A DNA stretch of 64,000 nucleotides from Pyropia yezoensis (taxonomy: Eukaryota > Rhodophyta > Bangiophyceae > Bangiales > Bangiaceae). The notes beneath the pieces are model-generated. The model searched no databases. It had not been told where the DNA came from and saw only the letters and a program-made list of their open reading frames with translations. The first letter of the stretch is position 1. Each line of letters opens with the position of its first letter. A program made the position numbers and the translations under genes. This document shows positions 34,838 to 44,758 of this stretch, one piece after another. The stretch is from NCBI GenBank assembly GCA_009829735.1, contig CM020618.1, positions 18,957,346-19,021,345 on the forward strand, read 5' to 3'.

Positions 34838-36268
34838 CTAACCAGGCAGGTTTCGGGGCTCTGCCCCCACCAAGTCACCGGCGGCGCCCTCACTCTCACC
34901 GACGGCAGGGGGCAGAAAGGTATGATACCAGGGGGCCGGGTAGATGGCGTCCGAGATGACCTCACCGGCCTTGCGCAGATACATGTGCACGCGAAGGTTC
35001 CGCGGGTAAGCACAGGTGGCCTTGACGTACCCACCTGTCCCGAGGCGAGGGTGGTCATCCGCGTCGGCAGCTCCCGCGTGCACCACGTCCCCGCGGACCA
35101 TCAGGACGGAAATCGGCGGAACGGTGATCAGGCGAGCATGGGGCGGGACTAACGACCAGCCATCCATACCGTCCCGGACGCGACACGCATGGTTATGGCT
35201 GTCGGGCCACACCCAGAGTGGGAAAGAATTACGCCCTGAGGCCATGATAAAGTAAGAGGGCGCCGCACAGGCGCCCGAGTCTCGCGTGGAAGAGGCAGGG
35301 CAGCCATCTGTTCCTTGGACAGGTGCGCCGAGCCCGTCGCGTGCGTGGCCCAGCACCTGAGGAATCTCTCGAAAGGCCGCGTCCAGTGCGCCGCGCATGT
35401 GATCCGGCACTTGGGTCAGGGGTGGTGTGGTGGCGCGAATCCCCCGTTCGGGGGGGCGCCGTGCCCGAGGAACGGCCGGTCCGTACGCGTCTTTCGGAAT
35501 GGGTGAGTCTGTGTGCGGCCGCTGCCGTTCCGCGTTCTTCGTCGTCACTAGCAGGCGTGACCCCGTGCGCGGGATGTGTACGATGTCAGTGCCGCGTGCA
35601 TCCACAGCGCCCAGCGTCCGGGCCGCAACCGCGGCGAGAAGTAGGTCGACCCACAGCTTGCTCATGTACACGTCCCTCGCTTGCTGCCTCAGGCCTGTAG
35701 AGACGGAGTGCGGGGTCGTCATCAGTCGCCCCTCGCCTCGAGTGCCGATAGCGGGGTCATCTGCCGGCAATCGATTGTGGATGAAGCAAAACTCCGTGTG
35801 CTCCATCGTCGACGTCGCCACGTGCTCGGTCAGTACTGTCTCGTTCTGTAGAGCGGCAACAAAATACTGGAGGTACCGAAGGAGGTGGTCTTGCGTGTCG
35901 GAAAGGGTATTGGAACGAAGGGCGTCTTCGAAAATAACATAGCCACGATCGTGAAGCTGTTCGTTGCGGGCCGCGAAGAAGCAGATGGACAACATAGACG
36001 AGGTAGCGACGGCCGGTATGGTCGCGGCCACGTCCTCCGAGACGAATAGCACCGGCGCCAACGCGGACGGTGCCCCTTGGGGTAGCAACTGCCGCCGACC
36101 AAATTCTCTAACGTGTGCGTCAATGGCATGAAAGACGCCGGTTTCGACCGCACCACGAGCGGGGTGGTCGGGCGGCAGCAATCTCGCGAAGTATGGGAGA
36201 GAATTGGGGTTCCGACTCGCCAGTCGGTCCCGCTCGGCACGGGTCAACTGTGCGGGCTTGTCCGGCAT
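34838..36268 (-). CDS. 2-oxoglutarate/Fe(II)-dependent dioxygenase
   Basis: A 476-residue protein from ATG 36268 to TAG. The double-stranded beta-helix signature of 2OG/Fe(II) oxygenases is present: iron ligands H252 and D254 in RQRPHTDSPIP, distal ligand H397 in LMVRGDVVHAGA, and a basic residue for 2OG in YPRNLRVHMYL (R426 is the likely one). A strand-rich part (SYFIMASGRNSFPLWVWPDS) lies between. The N-terminal 240 residues carry LPYFARLLPPDHPARGAVET and a helical region; I do not recognise them. Layout recalls PhyH-like or TET/JBP-type oxygenases in general, but the substrate cannot be assigned. The gene lies 219 bp downstream of the ParB-like gene on the same strand. Oxidation of a nucleic-acid base is a hypothesis from context. 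Confidence 0.85.
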   Translation of the reverse strand: MPDKPAQLTRAERDRLASRNPNSLPYFARLLPPDHPARGAVETGVFHAIDAHVREFGRRQLLPQGAPSALAPVLFVSEDVAATIPAVATSSMLSICFFAARNEQLHDRGYVIFEDALRSNTLSDTQDHLLRYLQYFVAALQNETVLTEHVATSTMEHTEFCFIHNRLPADDPAIGTRGEGRLMTTPHSVSTGLRQQARDVYMSKLWVDLLLAAVAARTLGAVDARGTDIVHIPRTGSRLLVTTKNAERQRPHTDSPIPKDAYGPAVPRARRPPERGIRATTPPLTQVPDHMRGALDAAFREIPQVLGHARDGLGAPVQGTDGCPASSTRDSGACAAPSYFIMASGRNSFPLWVWPDSHNHACRVRDGMDGWSLVPPHARLITVPPISVLMVRGDVVHAGAADADDHPRLGTGGYVKATCAYPRNLRVHMYLRKAGEVISDAIYPAPWYHTFLPPAVGESEGAAGDLVGAEPRNLPG

Positions 36269-36487
36269 ATCTGGCGGCCCGTCGCCCTCTCCCCCTGCCG
36301 ATGACGAATCGCTCGTGTTCTTTTGGGGGCGACGCGCGGCAGGGGGGGGTCGCGGGCCCCGCGGGGCCGTAGAAGTTCGGGGGGTCCACTCGGGATCATC
36401 ATCGGCGGTGGTACCAGCACTAGCCGGACGACGTCGCTTGGAGGGAGCCGGGGTCGGCGGCCTTTCGCCTTCGGCTCCAGCTTCTGC

Positions 36488-39400
36488 TCATGGCCGCTTG
36501 GAGGCCTGTCGCGCACGCAGTGGCTGGGATGTGCCAGGCGTCGGCTCTTGTTGGTTGGCTTCCTCAGTCCGAGGGGCGGGCGACGTCGGCGCCGGGCCAG
36601 GCGGGGCGGGGCTGGCACCTGCCGTAGTTCGCGGGGAGGGTGGTGCCACCGCAGCGGCCAGTGCAGCGGGGTCGGTTCCCGCAGCAGTCCGCGGGGCGGG
36701 GGTGAAGGCAGAAGCGGGGCTCCGCGGGGCGGGCGGGACGGGGTTCGCACCCGCAGAAGACAGAGGTGTGGGCGACACCACCGCGGCATCGGCTCCCACC
36801 TTCCGGGGTGTGAATGGCGGTGCGGCCGCGGCGAGTGCACCAACATTGGTTCCCGCAGTCGATGGGGCGGGCGGCGCACCAGGCCTGCCACTGCCGTCGA
36901 CCGGCGTACCTGCTGGTGACCCCCGCAGACGGCCGCCGTCAGAACAACACAGGTCCGGGTCGGGGGGGTGTTGGGGCGACCGCCAGCGACCTGACCGGCT
37001 ACCGTGGAGAGGGCTCTGTGGAAAGCCTTCTTCTCCGTACTCGTCGCTGCTGCTGGAGCCTGAGCTCCCGCCCCAAATCGCCCTGTCCTTGAAACCAGCG
37101 CCGCCGCGGGCTCCCATGCCAGGGCCACCCCCCCGGTCACTCCCTCGACCATGAACAGCGCCCAGGACAGGCGGTGGACGTGGCGGCCCACCTTCTGTCC
37201 CAGTAGGCCGTGGCGCAGCGCCACCGCCGCCAGGAGATCCACCAGGACTGTTGTCACGGTCCCCACGTCCCATGAACCGAACTGACCCGCCAGCAGGCGC
37301 CACATCGCGGTGGGCCTGGAGATCTGATGGCTGACGCTGTCGGGGCTGCGCGCCTTCATCGGCTGCCTCACGACCGCCCCCCGCGCTGACGGCAGTAGCA
37401 TCTCCAGTTGCGGGAGGAGGCGCGGCACCCCCCCCCCCACCACCACGGTTGTCGGGCCGAGTACGCCGGAGCCATTGTTGCACGAGAAACGGACCAGAAG
37501 GCGGTGGTGGGGGCGTCCGCACACGTGGAGGCGGGGGCATGGGTGGCATTGTTGGGTGTGACCCTTCGCTGACCAGGGCGCACCAGTCGGTCCAGTGCTT
37601 TTTGAAAAAGCCATGAACACTTGCGGCTGTCACGCCACTATAGGCAGAGCCGCCCCGCTTCACGCCCAGGGCCCTGGATTGCTTCGCCATTCGACCCTTT
37701 CGCATCGCCGCTCGTGCGTCTTCTTGTTCACGACGGGTATTGGCGTTGGCACTTTCGCTCGGTGCCCCAGCAGACGATACGCGCGCGTCTTCTGTCCCGG
37801 ACCCGTCTTCCTCGTCGACTTCCTCGTCGCCGTTGTCTTCTGAGTCATCCGTGCCCCCGTCGCCGCCGTCGAACGCACCGCCCTCGCCGCTGTCTACGTC
37901 TCGCACGTCATAGGACATGACCAGGTCCGTCAGGTGCTGTATCATCGTCTTGCCGCCAAAGAAGGGGTGGACGAGGCTCCACATGTTGGCCACGTCAAAA
38001 TCGGGCCCGACCTCGTGCGTACCGTGCAACAGGTAGCTGGGTTGAACGGCCTCCGTATCCTCTCCGACATCGCACGAGTCGCTGTCGCTGTTGGTGTCGC
38101 CATTCTCCTTGTTGATCGCGTCCAAGAGGCGTTCAATTTTGCCCTGTGCCTGGTCGTCGTCGTCGGCCTTCTTCCGTCGAAGCTTGGCAATCGTCTTTTG
38201 TCGTCGAGCATTGCGGGCGTCGACGCGCATCCGTCGCCGGCGGTGTGTTGCCTCACCCTCACGTGTCCTGCAACCGCCATCCACCAGCACCTTGCGAGCA
38301 ATGACGTCCTTGACGTGCTGCTTGCGCGCTGCGAGTGCAGCGACCACCTGCTCCTCTGATGCCCATTCCAGTTGCCGCTTGGCCACTCGCACGGCAACGC
38401 GCAAGCGGTTGACAAAGACGAGGACAACAGTAAAAAACATGCTGTCGTGCCCCTTCATCAGGCGGTTGGGAGACTTCTTGCCCGTGTTCACCCCCGTCCA
38501 CAGCCACCCGATCTCGAGCTGCTTGTCACGAACAATGTCAGCGTCCTCTCGTGGGTTGCCCGGACAAAAGATAAACGCTGGCGAGACGAGTCCCTCGCAT
38601 GAAATGGATGACCGCCCTGACTGCGCAGGTGGTCGGCTCCTCTTCTTCTTGATCGTGCTCACCATCATGCGGTCCGTTTCCAACATGCTGAGGTAGCGCA
38701 TGAGGCGGTTCTGTGTCCGAAGGCTCACCGACAGCATAATCCCGATCGTGATGAAACGCTTCAGCGTCGGAAGTCTCACGGGCACGCCCTTCTGGGAGCT
38801 GGGCACGTTGCCGCTTTGCATCAGCTGCTCGGCGGTGGTCTCCACGTTGACAATCCCGGGCGCAAGAACCAGCTTCTCCGTCTGTGCAATGGCCATCATG
38901 ACGTGCGTCGCCCACTGCAGTTGGTGGGCGCTCGACATGGGCAGCGGGGTCAGAGCGCCGGCGTTTGCGCCGCCGGCCTCGAACAGAATCTCCACCTCGG
39001 TCATGGGCACCCCGTCTATGCGCTCTTTGACCGCCATGACGACTGCCTCGGCTGGGTCACGACCATAAACGTCCTTCTCTCCAGAGTCCATGATTCGGAC
39101 GAGGGCGGTCTTCCGATGCGCGCCGTCGATAAGAATGAACCGACCGGGCTTGAGGGGGTTGGGGGTCACCTGGATGACGCCGTTGGTCGATATGTACCCA
39201 AAGTGCAGGATCTTGGAAATAAACTCACCCACTTTGGCCTCCACGATTTCCCTGGGCGTCCGCTCAGTGAATTCAATGGCATCGAGTCGTAATACCACGA
39301 CGGTGACCTTGTACAGTTGCGACTTGGACCTCAGTGTCACCGGGAGCGTAATCTGCTGTTCAACAGGGATGTCGGCATACACGGTACTGTCGGCGTCGAC

Positions 39401-40987
39401 ATTGTTCTCGTCGATGTCATTCACGTACACCAGAGATGCGGGCGTGGTCCCTGTGGCCGCTTTGAACGCGCCAGGCTCGGCACCCACCGTCGCTGCTGCA
39501 TCTCGCTGCGTCCCAGGCTGATCCGCGGGCGTCACATGGGGAGCCGCGGCGGGCAGCGGGATGGCTGTGTCTCGTGCGTGGGGAGGGTGTGTCCCGCTAC
39601 GAGGCGGAGAGCTTCGGTCATGATGATGCCGAGCACCATCACCACTACCGTCTCCGCGGCCGTCTAAGTGAGGAGGGGGGTCAAGAACTTCACCGGAAGC
39701 AGGTCCCACCAGACTGCCGCGACGGCCTGGGGTGCCACCGCAGCTGCCACCGCTACCACCGTCGCCGTCACGAGGCGGAGGATTTCCGGACCGGGGTTGC
39801 GATCGACCGCACGGGGGATGTATGCTGCCGGGTGAGCTACCGCGGTCCCCATCACGAATAAGGTAGGGGCGGTCGCGGGGGGGGTGCTGGTCACGAGTGC
39901 TGCCTCCGCCGCTGTGTGGGGGCCGACGACGACCGTCGTCGCCGTTGCCGTCGCGTCGCCGGCCATCCTGAAACCGGGAGCGACGCCCGTCGATGGCGCC
40001 GCCTCGCCGGCCATCACCATCCCCAGACCGAGATCGATGCCCGTCGTTGGCGCCACGTCGCCGGTCGCCACCATCAGCGGAGCGGGAGCGACGCCCGTCG
40101 TTGGCGCCGCCTCGCCGGCCATCACCAATCTCAGAACGAGATCGATGCCCGTCGTTGGCGCCACGTCGCCGGTCGCCACCATCAGCAGAGCGGGAGCGAC
40201 GCCCGTCGTTGGCGCCGCCTCGCCGGCCATCACCATCCCCAGACCGAGATCGATGCCCGTCGTTGGCGCCGCCTCGCCGGCCGTCACCGTCCCCAGACCG
40301 AGATCGATGCCCGTCGTTGGCGCCACGTCGCCGCGGATCCCCAGACCGAGAGCGACGCCCGTCGTTGGCGTCGCGTCGCCGGCCATTACCATCAACAGAA
40401 ACAGAGCGGGGGCGACGCCTGTCGTAGGCGCCGTCGCGATGGCGGTGGTCACCCGACCTCGGCGACAAATGACCACCATCGCCGTCGCGTCGCCGGTGGC
40501 GGCCTGACCTCGACGGCGAGCGACTGACATGGGCCGGCGGGCTGGGGGGGCGACCACGGTCCCGGCGGAGATCTGCACGAGGGGGGGGGTGGCGAGGGAG
40601 TGGGCGGCGGTCTCGAGTACCACCCCCGCCGTCCAGCACCCGAGCTGCAGACAAAAGAGTGCGGTCGCCTCCTCCACGAGATTGGCTGTCGCCTGCACAG
40701 TTGTGCATGCTGCCATGTAAGCGGGTGCCAGGTTGAACTGTATGTTTCTCGCCACGAGACAAAACTTGGGCGGACCGTCCGCTGCGGACGTCAGGTGCGC
40801 CACCGCCACCGCGAACGCCACGGAGTGCGGCCCCGTCGCCGACAGCACCACCACCAGACGTGCGTGGAGCTCCACCAGCCTCAGGTGCAGCAGCACGAGA
40901 TGTCTCGTCCCCACCTGTGCCCCTTGGCACTCTACCAGAACGCGGGCGAGAGCGGGCACAGGCGCGACCCCCTTCCGAGTCACTCAT
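36488..40987 (-). CDS. Large ParB-like domain protein with RS/RG repeats
   Basis: A 1499-residue frame from ATG 40987 (MSDSEGGRACAR) to TGA. Residues about 1-200 are Gly/Arg-rich. About 200-350 hold roughly nine copies of an 18-residue RS-like repeat (ANDGRRSRSxDGDxRRG; 54-bp DNA unit, about 39970-40440). The ParB/sulfiredoxin-like domain spans about 540-720: LRLDAIEFTERTPREIVEAK, then the signature GRFILIDGAHRKTALVRI (D621, H624, R625). An ordered helical region follows (TLKRFITIGIMLSVSLRTQN; MMVSTIKKKRSRP), then a basic segment, acidic linkers (DDSEDNGDEEVDEEDGSG) and a Pro/Gly-rich C-terminus. ParB-like folds bind DNA or nucleotides and can be nucleases or CTPases; the activity here is not shown. 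Probably nuclear given the basic repeats. It heads the minus-strand block. Confidence 0.75.
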   Translation of the reverse strand: MSDSEGGRACARSRPRSGRVPRGTGGDETSRAAAPEAGGAPRTSGGGAVGDGAALRGVRGGGGAPDVRSGRSAQVLSRGEKHTVQPGTRLHGSMHNCAGDSQSRGGGDRTLLSAARVLDGGGGTRDRRPLPRHPPPRADLRRDRGRPPSPPAHVSRSPSRSGRHRRRDGDGGHLSPRSGDHRHRDGAYDRRRPRSVSVDGNGRRRDANDGRRSRSGDPRRRGANDGHRSRSGDGDGRRGGANDGHRSRSGDGDGRRGGANDGRRSRSADGGDRRRGANDGHRSRSEIGDGRRGGANDGRRSRSADGGDRRRGANDGHRSRSGDGDGRRGGAIDGRRSRFQDGRRRDGNGDDGRRRPPHSGGGSTRDQHPPRDRPYLIRDGDRGSSPGSIHPPCGRSQPRSGNPPPRDGDGGSGGSCGGTPGRRGSLVGPASGEVLDPPPHLDGRGDGSGDGARHHHDRSSPPRSGTHPPHARDTAIPLPAAAPHVTPADQPGTQRDAAATVGAEPGAFKAATGTTPASLVYVNDIDENNVDADSTVYADIPVEQQITLPVTLRSKSQLYKVTVVVLRLDAIEFTERTPREIVEAKVGEFISKILHFGYISTNGVIQVTPNPLKPGRFILIDGAHRKTALVRIMDSGEKDVYGRDPAEAVVMAVKERIDGVPMTEVEILFEAGGANAGALTPLPMSSAHQLQWATHVMMAIAQTEKLVLAPGIVNVETTAEQLMQSGNVPSSQKGVPVRLPTLKRFITIGIMLSVSLRTQNRLMRYLSMLETDRMMVSTIKKKRSRPPAQSGRSSISCEGLVSPAFIFCPGNPREDADIVRDKQLEIGWLWTGVNTGKKSPNRLMKGHDSMFFTVVLVFVNRLRVAVRVAKRQLEWASEEQVVAALAARKQHVKDVIARKVLVDGGCRTREGEATHRRRRMRVDARNARRQKTIAKLRRKKADDDDQAQGKIERLLDAINKENGDTNSDSDSCDVGEDTEAVQPSYLLHGTHEVGPDFDVANMWSLVHPFFGGKTMIQHLTDLVMSYDVRDVDSGEGGAFDGGDGGTDDSEDNGDEEVDEEDGSGTEDARVSSAGAPSESANANTRREQEDARAAMRKGRMAKQSRALGVKRGGSAYSGVTAASVHGFFKKHWTDWCALVSEGSHPTMPPMPPPPRVRTPPPPPSGPFLVQQWLRRTRPDNRGGGGGGAAPPPATGDATAVSAGGGREAADEGAQPRQRQPSDLQAHRDVAPAGGSVRFMGRGDRDNSPGGSPGGGGAAPRPTGTEGGPPRPPPVLGAVHGRGSDRGGGPGMGARGGAGFKDRAIWGGSSGSSSSDEYGEEGFPQSPLHGSRSGRWRSPQHPPDPDLCCSDGGRLRGSPAGTPVDGSGRPGAPPAPSTAGTNVGALAAAAPPFTPRKVGADAAVVSPTPLSSAGANPVPPAPRSPASAFTPAPRTAAGTDPAALAAAVAPPSPRTTAGASPAPPGPAPTSPAPRTEEANQQEPTPGTSQPLRARQASKRP

Positions 40988-41836
40988 GTTCAAGGCTAGC
41001 CACCACCACAAGCCACAGCCACCCGGTGCGTGGCTGTTGTATAAGCCAAACCAACTGGAAGCCCAGTGTCACAAACAGAACAAGCCCTAAGCACCGCCCT
41101 GCTTCAGGAAGCGCCGTGAGAAGAGGCCGGGGCGCACGCGTTCCGGGGCGAAGACGAAGATCAAGCGGGGCGGGATGCGACGGCGACGAGGCCTGTGCAG
41201 TGGGAGCAGCGTGCTGGCAGCGACCCCGTCACCGATGAAACCGAGGCGCCAGCAGCAGCCCGCCCCCCCTGCGCGGGTCCCTGCCTCCGTGCCCGCACCA
41301 GCTCCAAGCCGCGCCAAGCCGCCCTCCCCCCTGCGAACCACACAACCCCGCCCCCCACGCTTCTCACCCCGTGCTCGAACTCGTGGGTCGACCGACGTAC
41401 TACAGTCGCGTCAACGCAACACAGTCCCCCGGTGCAGGGTGTGTCTGAAAACAGTACACGGGGGCTATCCGCCTGCCCCGCCGCCCGCCACGGTGTGTCG
41501 CCGACAGGATGGTGGCTCCAAACCACGGGAGACACACACAGCCCTCCCGCAGTTATCGTTCGTGCACACCACCAAACGCACGCGACGCAAGCAGGTGCGC
41601 CGCCGACACAAGAGTGTGGCGAGGGAGGGTGGATCGGAGAGGCACGCAAGGGGGTGCGAACAACTGACAAAACAAAGATATTGCATGTGGAAGAAGGTCG
41701 TGCGTTCCGACGGTGCTGCCAGCAAGACGGCCATGACCGGTGGGCACAGTAGGAGTTGACATCGTCTAAACGACAAAAACTGTCACCTAACCTGTCACAT
41801 CAAAAAAAGCAAATTACATACCACGTGTCAGAGTGT
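40988..41836. other. Intergenic upstream of the ParB-like gene
   Basis: No gene recognised; open frames on both strands are compositional. A promoter for the minus-strand block would be expected here, but no specific box is called. Confidence 0.4.
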
Positions 41837-42204
41837 CAGCACAACGCGTGACGGGCGGTGGAGGGCGGTTACGGGCCCTGACCACGGCGAAGTCATGTTT
41901 ATCGCGCTATAAACATGACTTGGCCGTGACTTGAGGCCGTCGCCACGCCACCTCCTGGCTGCCACGTGTCAAAATCATCGCAACGTGTGACGGGGGGTGG
42001 TGGGCGGTTCCGGGCCCTGACCACGGCCAAGTCATGTTTATCGCGCGATAAACATGTCTTGGTGACTTGGCCGTGATGAGGCCATCGCCACGCCACCTCC
42101 TGGCTGCCACGTGTCAAAATCATTGCAACGTGTAACGGGGGATGGTGGGCGGTTCCGGGCCCTGACCACGGCCAAGTCATGTTTATCGCGCGATAAACAT
42201 GACT
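41837..42204. repeat. Three tandem about 142-bp units, each with a long palindrome
   Basis: Units share ACGTGTCAAAATCATTGCAA, GGTTCCGGGCCCTGACCACG and a palindrome. Palindromes lie at 41891-41920 (12-bp arms, imperfect centre), 42033-42056 (24 bp, perfect) and 42175-42204 (30 bp, perfect: AGTCATGTTTATCGC followed by its reverse complement). Repeated palindromes suggest a dimeric DNA-binding protein site, a recombination site or a cruciform. They lie 0.85 kb upstream of the start of the ParB-like gene. Confidence 0.8.
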
Positions 42205-43829
42205 ATGTCGTGACGCGACCCGGGACAAACTCGACGCCTCAAAGGGCGATTTTTTGCGACGCTGTCCGCGTGAAAGGACGCCGCGCGTGGTGGGTCGGTG
42301 GGTATGAGTCCGTTGTGACACCGTGACGGGTATGGTTAGGTCGGTGGTTGTAGCCACACGGGTGGTTGCGGCCAGCGGGGGCAAACTCTGGGGGAGGCCA
42401 AGACAATCCAGGAGTGACGCCACCACCGCCACCACCGCCACCGCCGCCGCCGCCACTGCGGCCGCCGCGACCGCCCGCGCCACTACCGCCGCCGTCGACA
42501 ACGCACCCACCACAGGTAGGTCCACCACCACAGCTCCGACCACCGGTGCCTTCACCACCACCACCGCCGCCACGACCGCCACCGCCGGCGGCGGCAGCTT
42601 GAAAGAGCCCACTGGCGGGGTACCCACCGCGTCGGGTGGGTGAAGGGGCTGCGGATAGCCACACGCCGCGACCACAAACAGCAAAGCCCCGAGCGCCATG
42701 TCGGCCGCCACCAAGGCCGAAGGCGACGCAATAGCCCCTGTCGGCACGGCCCCCACCACAACTTCCAGCACCGACGCACGCACCAAAGCCACCGTCGCCA
42801 CCGCCGTCATCACCACAACCACAACCACCACCACGGCCTTGCACAATAGCTCGAATTCAGTGGTCCAAAAGCCAGCTGTGTACCGCCTTTGGTAGCTGGT
42901 AGGGCGGTGGGTCGTGACCGGGACCGGCGCCGGCATTGCCGCGATCGCAGCGACCGCAGCAACCGGCTACAACGCCGCATGACGGGAACCGCCAACGTCA
43001 CCTCAGCCATTATATTCGTCGACACCGTGGCCAACGCCGCAAGCGTCGCCATCGCCGCAACAGTCGGCTCGGCCCCCACCTACACCACCGCAGCCATCGC
43101 CACAGCCGCCCTCACCGCCGACCCCGCGACCGATGCCGGTGCCGGCAAGGCGGCGGGTGGGGCCGAGCTCGCGGCGCCCGTCAGCGACGCAGTGGCGGGA
43201 CCGCCACCCCCAGCCCTACGGGACTACCCGCGGCGGCGGCTATGTCGCCGGCGAGGCAACCAGGGCGTAGAAGCTTCCGCCGCCACAGTGACCGCAGGGC
43301 CACGCCTGTCCTCATTGGGGCGCCCACCGCACGCCCTTATCTGTAAGGGTCGAGCGAGACGGCGTGCGCTGCCGCTCAGCGGCAGCGCGACGGCCGGCGG
43401 CACCGGTGACACGGACGTCGGCGAGTAGCCCGCCCGTGGGTTGCCCACCACGCAGGGCGGTGGGCGGGACGGTTGGGCAGCCACCACCGATGCCGCGGCC
43501 ACCGCCGCGGCCACCATGCCGCCACTGCCGCCATCACCATGCCGCCACCGCCGCCATGGTGATGACAGGGATGGCCGCGTGGTCGCGAACACGCGTGGAA
43601 GCTTTGTGGTGCGTGGACACGTTGAGCACACGTTGCCTGCCTAATCACTCAGGTCCTATTTATTATGAGACGCTCGTTGCGACATGGGAAAGACCCCAAT
43701 TCCAAGTAAACCGTGCCAATACAGTTCGATCCTGACCTGGAAATGCAGTGTCCCAGGGAACACTACCGCTGAATATGACGTGGATACACAACTGTTTTTT
43801 ACAGTGGGCTAATCAGCGGCACGGCACTG
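42205..43829. other. GCC-repeat-rich intergenic region
   Basis: Compound (CCGCCA)n and related repeats at 42420-42600, 42780-42840, 43020-43200 and 43480-43560 give Ala/Val/Gly or Pro-rich frames on both strands. None has an ordered motif, so I call no gene. The AT-richer stretch 43640-43800 has no recognised feature. Confidence 0.4.
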
Positions 43830-43900
43830 GGACCTGCACGCACGGCCACGTGCGTGCGCTTGCTTGTTACGCGCATGCATGCGCGCGCACGTCCGCGGTC
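43830..43900. repeat. Alternating GC/GT tract inside the right cassette array
   Basis: TGCACGCACGG, GTGCGTGCGC and CGCATGCATGCGCGCGCACG form a purine-pyrimidine alternating stretch comparable to 24308-24420. Confidence 0.5.
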
Positions 43901-44016
43901 GCACCAGTCGCGCGCCTCCCCCACGCTCGCTTCTTTCCCGTTGTGACGCCGCCGCCCTCCCTTTCCCCATCGTCTCCGACGGCGCACGCCAGACCATATC
44001 CGCCATCGTGTTCTCT

Positions 44017-44700
44017 GTGAGTGACTACCTGGCGCCAGGGAGGAGGGGGAGGGCGGGTGGGGGGGGGGTTTGGGAGGAGGTGAGGGGGAGCAGGAGGGTG
44101 TCGAGGAGGCGGATCGGCTGCTTGGTCGGGGCAGAAGCACGGGCGCGGCGGCTCTGTTGGGGGAGGGGGACGGATCGCGCCAGCACGGCCGGCGCGGTTT
44201 TTGAAGCCGCGCCGGCACCGCTGCTGGGGTGCCGCCCCCGAGCCGCGCCCCCGCCCTACAGCCGCGGGTCTTCCTCCTTGCTCTTTCCGGCCCTTCCCCC
44301 CACCTTTGCGCCCGCCCCACTCACCCGCCCGCCCGCGCAGGCGGGTAGGCTGTGGCGGTGGCCGGTGGTCGTGGTGGTGGCGTTTGGTCGGTCCGACGCG
44401 GCGGCGGTTTTTTTCTCTTGTGTGCGGGAGGGGGGGGGGGCAGGGGGGGGGGGTTCGGGGGGAGGTGAGGGGAAGCAGGAGGGTGTCGAGGAGGCGGATC
44501 GGCGGCTTGGTCGGGGCGGGAGCACGGGCGCGGCGGCTCTGTTGGGGGAGGGGGGCGGATCGCGCCAGCACGGCCGGCGCGGTTCTTGAAACCGCGTCGG
44601 CACCGCTGCTGGGTTGGGTGCCGCCCCCGAGCCGCGCCCCCGCCCCACCGCCGCGGGTCTTCCTCCTTGCTCCTTCCGGCCCTTCCTCGGTACTACCTTT
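44017..44700 (-). repeat. Right (inverted) array of hairpin cassettes, about 1.8 units of 385 bp
   Basis: The inner edge GTGAGTGACTACCTGGCGCCAG (44017-44038) is the reverse complement of the left array edge with one mismatch. Hairpins with GCCGGCGCGG arms lie at 44188-44216 and 44573-44601. The flanking CCCGAGCCGCGCCCCCGCCC and TCTTCCTCCTTGCTC segments match the left array in reverse. The helicase ATG at 44759 follows almost directly, so this copy also sits where a promoter would be. Confidence 0.8.
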
Positions 44701-44758
44701 CCGCCTACCCCTTGACCGCCTCCAGAGGTGGTGGCCATGTTGGCGGGTGGTGGTGGCG

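Noticed and set aside
41899..42936. Antisense Val/Ala-rich frame (345 codons)
   Set aside because: It runs through the palindromic tandem repeats and (CCA/CCG)n, and repeats the same translated segment.
43700..43745. tRNA-like T-loop (GTTCGATCC)
   Set aside because: The flanking bases do not form a five-pair T stem, and no acceptor, D or anticodon arm could be drawn.
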